Shown here piece after piece: positions 9,366 to 11,762 of a stretch of DNA of 11,762 nucleotides (its first letter is position 1; each line of letters starts with the position of its first letter). The position numbers were made by a program, and so were the translations under genes. This DNA comes from Leyella stercorea. GTDB lineage: Bacteria > Bacteroidota > Bacteroidia > Bacteroidales > Bacteroidaceae. The notes beneath the pieces are model-generated. The model saw only the letters and a program-made list of their open reading frames with translations. It was not told the DNA's origin and made no database searches. Where the stretch lies: the NCBI RefSeq assembly GCF_021531655.1, contig NZ_JADYUF010000066.1, positions 1-11,762 on the forward strand, given 5' to 3'.

Positions 9366-9497
9366 GTAGAAAATAAGAACTCTTTCGGCAGGAAATCGAC
9401 AAATGTTCACCCTACTGAGACCTATATCACTACGTCGAAGGGTGGGGCAGTGGTTGAGATTCCTGCCAACTCGCTCAATATTTTCCGACTGAAATAA
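9366..9497 (+). pseudogene. 3' scrap of a GH51-like arabinofuranosidase gene
   Basis: Just after the GH95 stop, in another frame, 43 codons read VENKNSFG ... NVHPTE ... VVEIPANSLNIFRLK and end in TAA. The spacing of NSF, NVxP and the final PANSLNIFRLK resembles the C-terminal beta-domain end of GH51 alpha-L-arabinofuranosidases; other Bacteroidetes glycosidases have similar tails, so the family is tentative. No start codon or upstream domain is present, so the rest of the gene appears deleted, with the junction near 9356-9366. It lies on the same strand as the PUL and was probably its next gene. Confidence 0.5.
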
Positions 9498-9502
9498 ACG
9501 TG

Positions 9503-9534
9503 TTCTGAGTAGCGGAGGGGTACGCTACTCAGAA
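9503..9534. repeat. 12-bp perfect hairpin after the PUL
   Basis: TTCTGAGTAGCG (9503-9514) and CGCTACTCAGAA (9523-9534) are exact inverted repeats with an 8-base loop. It begins 6 bases after the scrap gene's TAA. There is no T-run on either side, so it is more likely a 3'-end stabiliser or an old terminator than a classic intrinsic one. From 9535 to 9649 I see only AT-rich sequence with no gene. Confidence 0.7.
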
Positions 9535-9649
9535 TGCAAATATAGTACAGGCAGTAAAAAAGTGTTACAAAATAAAAATCGATTCTAGAGAATTGAAAAG
9601 CCGTTTTTGATGGTTTTTTCATGGCTATTCATCACGTTTCTTATCATTT

Positions 9650-9704
9650 AGGGCTTCTTTGCTTTCCTAAGGGACTACTTTTGGAATGCAAGGAAGCCCT
9701 TTTT
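9650..9704 (+). terminator. Probable terminator of the GH29-GH95 unit
   Basis: AGGGCTTCTTTGC (9650-9662) pairs with GCAAGGAAGCCCT (9688-9700) over 13 bp with one G-T wobble. An inner TTCC/GGAA pairing extends the stem, and TTTT follows at 9701-9704. It sits about 295 bases after the GH95 stop. Its right arm is built from a 22-bp tandem repeat. Confidence 0.7.
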
Positions 9705-9757
9705 GCATTGCAAAACGACTACACTTGGATTGCAAAAGGAGTACATTTGCAATGAAA
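9670..9757 (+). repeat. Degenerate 22-bp tandem repeat, four units
   Basis: Units start at 9670, 9692, 9714 and 9736, exactly 22 bases apart. Unit 1 is AGGGACTACTTTTGGAATGC plus AA, unit 3 AACGACTACACTTGGATTGC plus AA, and unit 4 AAGGAGTACATTTGCAATGA plus AA. Unit 2 is degenerate in its first half but ends in TTTTTGCATTGCAA. A weaker unit may precede at about 9651-9669. No cas genes or unique spacers exist, so this is not a CRISPR array. Similar elements may recur elsewhere in the genome. Confidence 0.65.
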
Positions 9758-9770
9758 TGTACTCCTTTTT
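9734..9770. terminator. 15-bp perfect hairpin, possibly bidirectional terminator
   Basis: AAAAGGAGTACATTT (9734-9748) and AAATGTACTCCTTTT (9755-9769) are exact inverted repeats around the loop GCAATG. The A-run on one side and T-run on the other would give a terminator signal on both strands. Past a two-base bulge, TTGC and GCAA can pair further. It stands between the convergent GH95 and fabI transcripts. Confidence 0.7.
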
Positions 9771-9777
9771 CGCAATA

Positions 9778-9833
9778 GCTCGTTGCATATTTCGAGCGAA
9801 AACATTGTAATATGCTGTGCTACTGCATATTAC
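9778..9833. repeat. Overlapping, mutually exclusive hairpins
   Basis: AATATGC (9809-9815) can pair either with GCATATT upstream (9785-9791) or with GCATATT downstream (9825-9831). The downstream pairing extends to a perfect 9-bp stem, GTAATATGC/GCATATTAC (9807-9815 with 9825-9833). A nested GCTCG/CGAGC stem (9778-9782 with 9793-9797) competes with the upstream form. The function is unknown. Confidence 0.5.
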
Positions 9834-9837
9834 GCAA

Positions 9838-9907
9838 AACCGCTCAAAACTCGCGAATTTCGAGCCAAAGATTTCTTTGCTCGTTCAGTTCGCAGTTTTG
9901 AGCGGTT
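9838..9907. repeat. Near-perfect 70-base hairpin
   Basis: Arms AACCGCTCAAAACT plus CGCGAA (9838-9857) and TTCGCAGTTTTGAGCGGTT (9889-9907) pair over 19 bp with one bulged base. The interior continues with CGAGCCAAAGA/TCTTTGCTCG pairing (9861-9871 with 9874-9883), again with one bulge. Nearly the whole element folds on itself. On the minus strand it is followed by TTTTGCG, so it might back up termination of fabI; it could also be a small mobile repeat. Confidence 0.65.
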
Positions 9908-9934
9908 AAAAATGCAAATATTGTGTTGGGACGT

Positions 9935-9977
9935 AGGCTGAAAGCCCCACCCACGGCCCCTCCCCCGTAGGGAGGGG
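9935..9977 (+). repeat. GC-rich intergenic repeat with hairpin
   Basis: The C-rich stretch AAAGCCCCACCCACGGCCCC runs into CCCCTCCC (9957-9964) pairing with GGGAGGGG (9970-9977) across a 5-base loop. Its composition is far more GC-rich than the AT-rich surroundings. The first part recurs in inverted form at 1-18, so it is a dispersed repeat rather than a local terminator. Confidence 0.6.
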
Positions 9978-10003
9978 AGTAATATGCACTGCAAAATATA
10001 GGA

Positions 10004-10027
10004 GGTTATGGCGTCCTCGCCGTAGCC
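10004..10027. repeat. 10-bp GC-rich hairpin
   Basis: GGTTATGGCG (10004-10013) pairs with CGCCGTAGCC (10018-10027) around TCCT, with two G-T wobbles in the plus-strand RNA. There is no T-run. It is one of three adjacent GC-rich stems before the fabI 3' end. Confidence 0.5.
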
Positions 10028-10070
10028 TGTGAAAGTTATCACACCACAACACCATAACATCATATCAACC

Positions 10071-10098
10071 TTGTAGCGCGGATACCTCCGCGTTACAA
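10071..10098 (-). terminator. Hairpin at the 3' end of fabI
   Basis: TTGTAGCGCGG (10071-10081) and CCGCGTTACAA (10088-10098) form an 11-bp stem with a 6-base loop and one non-Watson-Crick pair (G-T as plus-strand RNA, A-C as minus-strand RNA). It starts one base after the fabI stop codon. The lack of a T-run on the minus strand makes it an imperfect intrinsic terminator; it may be a transcript-end hairpin or a REP-like element. Confidence 0.55.
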
Positions 10099-10099
10099 T

Positions 10100-10960
10100 T
10101 TATCCGTAGATAATATTGCCGTTTTCGTCACGGTTTTCGTCGATGAACGACTTGTTGTACTGAGTCATACCGCGCAGCGACATACCCATGTTGGAGAAAC
10201 CGCCGTCGTGGAACAGAGTCTGCATAGTCACCTTCTTTGTGAGGTCAGAGAACATCACAACACAGTAGTCGGCGCACTCGTCAGCGCTGGCATTGCCAAG
10301 AGGCGACATGCGGTCGCTGAAGTCGTACAGACCGTCGAAGCCCTTGATGCCGCTGCCGGCTGTAGTGAATGTAGGCGACTGAGAGATGGTGTTGATGCGC
10401 ACCTTCTTCTCACGGCCGTAGATATATCCGAAGCTACGTGCAATCGACTCAAGCAGCGACTTGGCATCAGCCATATCGTTGTAGCCGAAGAATGTGCGGT
10501 GTGAAGCCACGTAGGTCAGGGCAAGTACCGAAGCCCCCTCGTTGAGAGCGTCGAGCTTCTTGGCTACCTGCAGCATCTTGTGGAATGAAATTGCCGAGAT
10601 GTCGAGAGTCTTGTCAAGGAATCCGTAGTCCAGATCGTCGTAAGTACGCTTCTTGCGCATGTTCACGCTCATGGCGCATGAGTGCAGCACGAAGTCAATC
10701 TTGCCGCCCAATGCCTCCTGGGCCTTGACAAACAGGTTGTTCAAATCCTCTACCGATGTCGCATCAGCAGGGATGATGGTTGCGTTGGTCTTCTTTGCCA
10801 ACTCGTCGATTGTGCCCATACGGCAAGCCACTGCTGTGTTGGTCAACACAATCTGTGCGCCCTCTTCTACGACACGTTCTGCTACTTTCCACGCAATCGA
10901 TGCGTCATTCAATGCGCCGAAGATGATACCGCGCTTTCCTTTCAATAAATTAAAAGACAT
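10100..10960 (-). CDS. fabI: Enoyl-[acyl-carrier-protein] reductase FabI
   Basis: FabI carries out the last reduction of each type II fatty-acid elongation cycle in the cytoplasm, using NAD(P)H on trans-2-enoyl-ACP. The 286-residue protein has the Rossmann nucleotide-binding pattern GALNDASIAW (residues 15-24), the HSCAMS loop (93-98), Tyr150, and the catalytic Tyr160-x6-Lys167 within FGYNDMADAK. It also has INTISQSPTFTTAGSGIKGF (189-208), the Bacteroidetes form of the substrate-binding segment. Length and C-terminus fit the family. In the HSIG(F/M) loop, where Escherichia coli has Gly93, a site of triclosan-resistance mutations, this protein has Ala96. The ATG at 10960 gives the usual MSFNLLKGKRG start. 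It is monocistronic within the window, convergent with the PUL and divergent from the rRNA operon, with a ~105-base leader. Confidence 0.96.
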   Translation of the reverse strand: MSFNLLKGKRGIIFGALNDASIAWKVAERVVEEGAQIVLTNTAVACRMGTIDELAKKTNATIIPADATSVEDLNNLFVKAQEALGGKIDFVLHSCAMSVNMRKKRTYDDLDYGFLDKTLDISAISFHKMLQVAKKLDALNEGASVLALTYVASHRTFFGYNDMADAKSLLESIARSFGYIYGREKKVRINTISQSPTFTTAGSGIKGFDGLYDFSDRMSPLGNASADECADYCVVMFSDLTKKVTMQTLFHDGGFSNMGMSLRGMTQYNKSFIDENRDENGNIIYG

Positions 10961-11069
10961 AGTTTTCTTTCTTATATTATATAATGTATATATGCTTTGT
11001 CTATGTTGCCGACTCTACGATTTTTCCATCGAATTCGTCTGTACATAACATAGATTAGCTTCGAATGTG

Positions 11070-11185
11070 GTGCAAAGGTATAACTTTTTGCACATCTAAC
11101 AATGAAAGTGTGCATAAAAAGCTCTATTTATAGCAATTTTATTTGTTAATTGTCTTATTTCTGCACAAAACAAAAAGAATGTGCA
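11070..11185. promoter_or_regulatory. Cluster of GTGCA/TGCAC motifs at the fabI promoter
   Basis: The five-base motif occurs at 11070 (GTGCA), 11089 (TGCAC), 11110 (GTGCA), 11162 (TGCAC) and 11181 (GTGCA), strictly alternating in orientation. Starts are 19, 21, 52 and 19 bases apart, close to whole helical turns. The first overlaps the -7 element, the second the spacer. This would suit a dimeric regulator binding one DNA face, but no such regulator is visible here. Confidence 0.35.
11073..11103 (-). promoter_or_regulatory. fabI promoter
   Basis: On the minus strand TACCTTTG (plus 11073-11080) matches TAnnTTTG exactly, and ATTG (plus 11100-11103) stands 19 bases upstream as a one-mismatch -33 element. 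Transcription would start near 11066. An imperfect inverted repeat, CTTTTTGCACA (11084-11094) with TGTGCATAAAAAG (11109-11121), straddles the -33 position and could be an operator. Confidence 0.65.
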
Positions 11186-11371
11186 ATATAAAAACACCGT
11201 AACATCACAATAACATTCTAACATCACCCTACTACTATATAGCTATACAGATAAACTTTTACTCCATTCGGCTGAAAATCCCTAAAAATGCGCTGAACAG
11301 CCTTCTTTTGCTTGATATATCTCAATTTTAAATCGAAAATACGATTTTTCCAAAACTTTTTTCTCGAAATA
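11186..11371. other. Gene-free AT-rich region upstream of the rRNA promoter
   Basis: No credible coding region is present. TAACATCAC occurs at 11200-11208 and 11219-11227 with a third TAACAT between them (11211). An AAATCG/CGATTT inverted repeat (11330-11335 with 11342-11347) lies about 25 bases before the rRNA -33 element. The A and T runs at 11325-11366 could act as an UP-like activating sequence for the rRNA promoter. Confidence 0.4.
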
Positions 11372-11372
11372 C

Positions 11373-11403
11373 TTGCACGGTAAAACTATTTGTTATACCT
11401 TTG
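11373..11403 (+). promoter_or_regulatory. rRNA operon promoter
   Basis: TTG (11373-11375) and TACCTTTG (11396-11403), 20 bases apart, match the Bacteroidetes -33 and -7 elements, 303 bases before the 16S start. The start of transcription would be near 11411. It is divergent from the fabI promoter, with about 345 bases between the two start sites. Confidence 0.75.
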
Positions 11404-11410
11404 CATCCGC

Positions 11411-11705
11411 TTTCGAGAACGAACGAAACCTCAAGCAAAACGAGATTAAGTAGTGTTCGGGAAGCGAAAAGAAAGAGTTCTTTGAAAAGATTTACATAAA
11501 CAGACAAGTAGTACAAGAAGCAAGTCTTACATTATTTATAATGTGTAGATTTGGGTAATATACATACCGTTAATTCATTAAAAGATATACGGAAGCGTTC
11601 TGAAACAGATACAAACAATAAGCAAATTCCCGCTAAGTCTTAGAAAGGCCTAGTCGGCCCAGCAAGGCTTAACATCAAGGAATCTTGCTTAGTAAAAGAT
11701 ATTTT
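11411..11705 (+). other. 5' leader of the rRNA primary transcript
   Basis: This stretch between the promoter and 16S rRNA holds no gene. GTTCTTTGAA at 11477-11486 may be the boxA-type antitermination site. Small stems follow: ACATTAT/ATAATGT (11529-11545), CTAAG/CTTAG (11633-11643), GGCC/GGCC (11647-11659) and AGCAAG/CTTGCT (11661-11666 with 11684-11689). The last part probably pairs with sequence after 16S, outside the window, to form the processing stalk. Confidence 0.6.
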
Positions 11706-11762
11706 ACAATGTAGAGTTTGATCCTGGCTCAGGATGAACGCTAGCTACAGGCTTAACACATG
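11706..11762 (+). rRNA. rrs: 16S ribosomal RNA, 5' end, partial
   Basis: AGAGTTTGATCCTGGCTCAG at 11713-11732 is the universal start of bacterial 16S rRNA, corresponding to E. coli position 8, which puts the mature 5' end near 11706. The following GATGAACGCTAGCTACAGGC and TTAACACATG match Bacteroidales. The gene runs off the right edge. Confidence 0.97.

Noticed and set aside
9422..9622. Small minus-strand protein in the intergenic gap
   Set aside because: It runs antisense through the GH51-like scrap and a hairpin, with no promoter or recognisable features.
9670..9757. Short CRISPR array
   Set aside because: Units are contiguous with no unique spacers, are degenerate, and there are no cas genes nearby.
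10208..10504. Plus-strand open frame inside fabI
   Set aside because: It is a shadow of the clear fabI gene on the other strand.

Overview
The window looks like a chromosomal piece of a Bacteroidales bacterium, most likely Prevotella or a close relative. The evidence is the start of a 16S rRNA gene with the order's usual 5' sequence, promoters of the Bacteroidetes type (TTTG near -33, TAnnTTTG near -7), a SusC/SusD pair, an argF' transcarbamylase of the N-succinylornithine type, and a Bacteroidetes-type FabI.

Layout. (1) 1-1078: a biosynthetic arginine gene (argF') ending in a strong terminator; the first 18 bases look like the edge of an inverted copy of a GC-rich repeat found again near 9935. 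(2) 1184-9497: a polysaccharide utilisation locus (PUL) for fucosylated glycans, partly in decay. It holds a susC with two in-frame stops and one frameshift, an intact susD lipoprotein gene, a terminator with a promoter fused to its end, a GH29 alpha-fucosidase gene that has lost its catalytic core through an in-frame deletion, an intact GH95 alpha-1,2-fucosidase gene joined to it by an ATGA overlap, and a 43-codon 3' scrap resembling the end of a GH51 arabinofuranosidase gene. (3) 9498-10099: about 600 bases without a gene, filled with at least eight consecutive inverted repeats and a degenerate 22-bp tandem repeat. (4) 10100-10960, minus strand: fabI. (5) 10961-11762: a divergent regulatory region, the rRNA operon promoter and leader, and the first ~57 bases of 16S rRNA.

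How the genes work together. In an intact PUL of this kind, SusD and SusC capture and import oligosaccharides while secreted GH29 and GH95 enzymes remove fucose; the GH51 scrap suggests that arabinose-bearing plant glycans were once also handled. Here import (SusC) and one fucosidase are broken, but binding (SusD) and alpha-1,2-fucosidase (GH95) remain readable with clean active-site motifs. The GH29 remnant keeps its promoter, signal peptide and translational coupling, so it may now serve mainly as a leader for GH95. argF' and fabI are housekeeping genes unrelated to the PUL.

I saw no phage, transposase, CRISPR, toxin-antitoxin or defence gene. The most notable material is the selective erosion of the PUL, the dense hairpin array at 9503-10098, and a helically spaced GTGCA/TGCAC cluster around the fabI promoter. 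A wholly new biological system is not evident.
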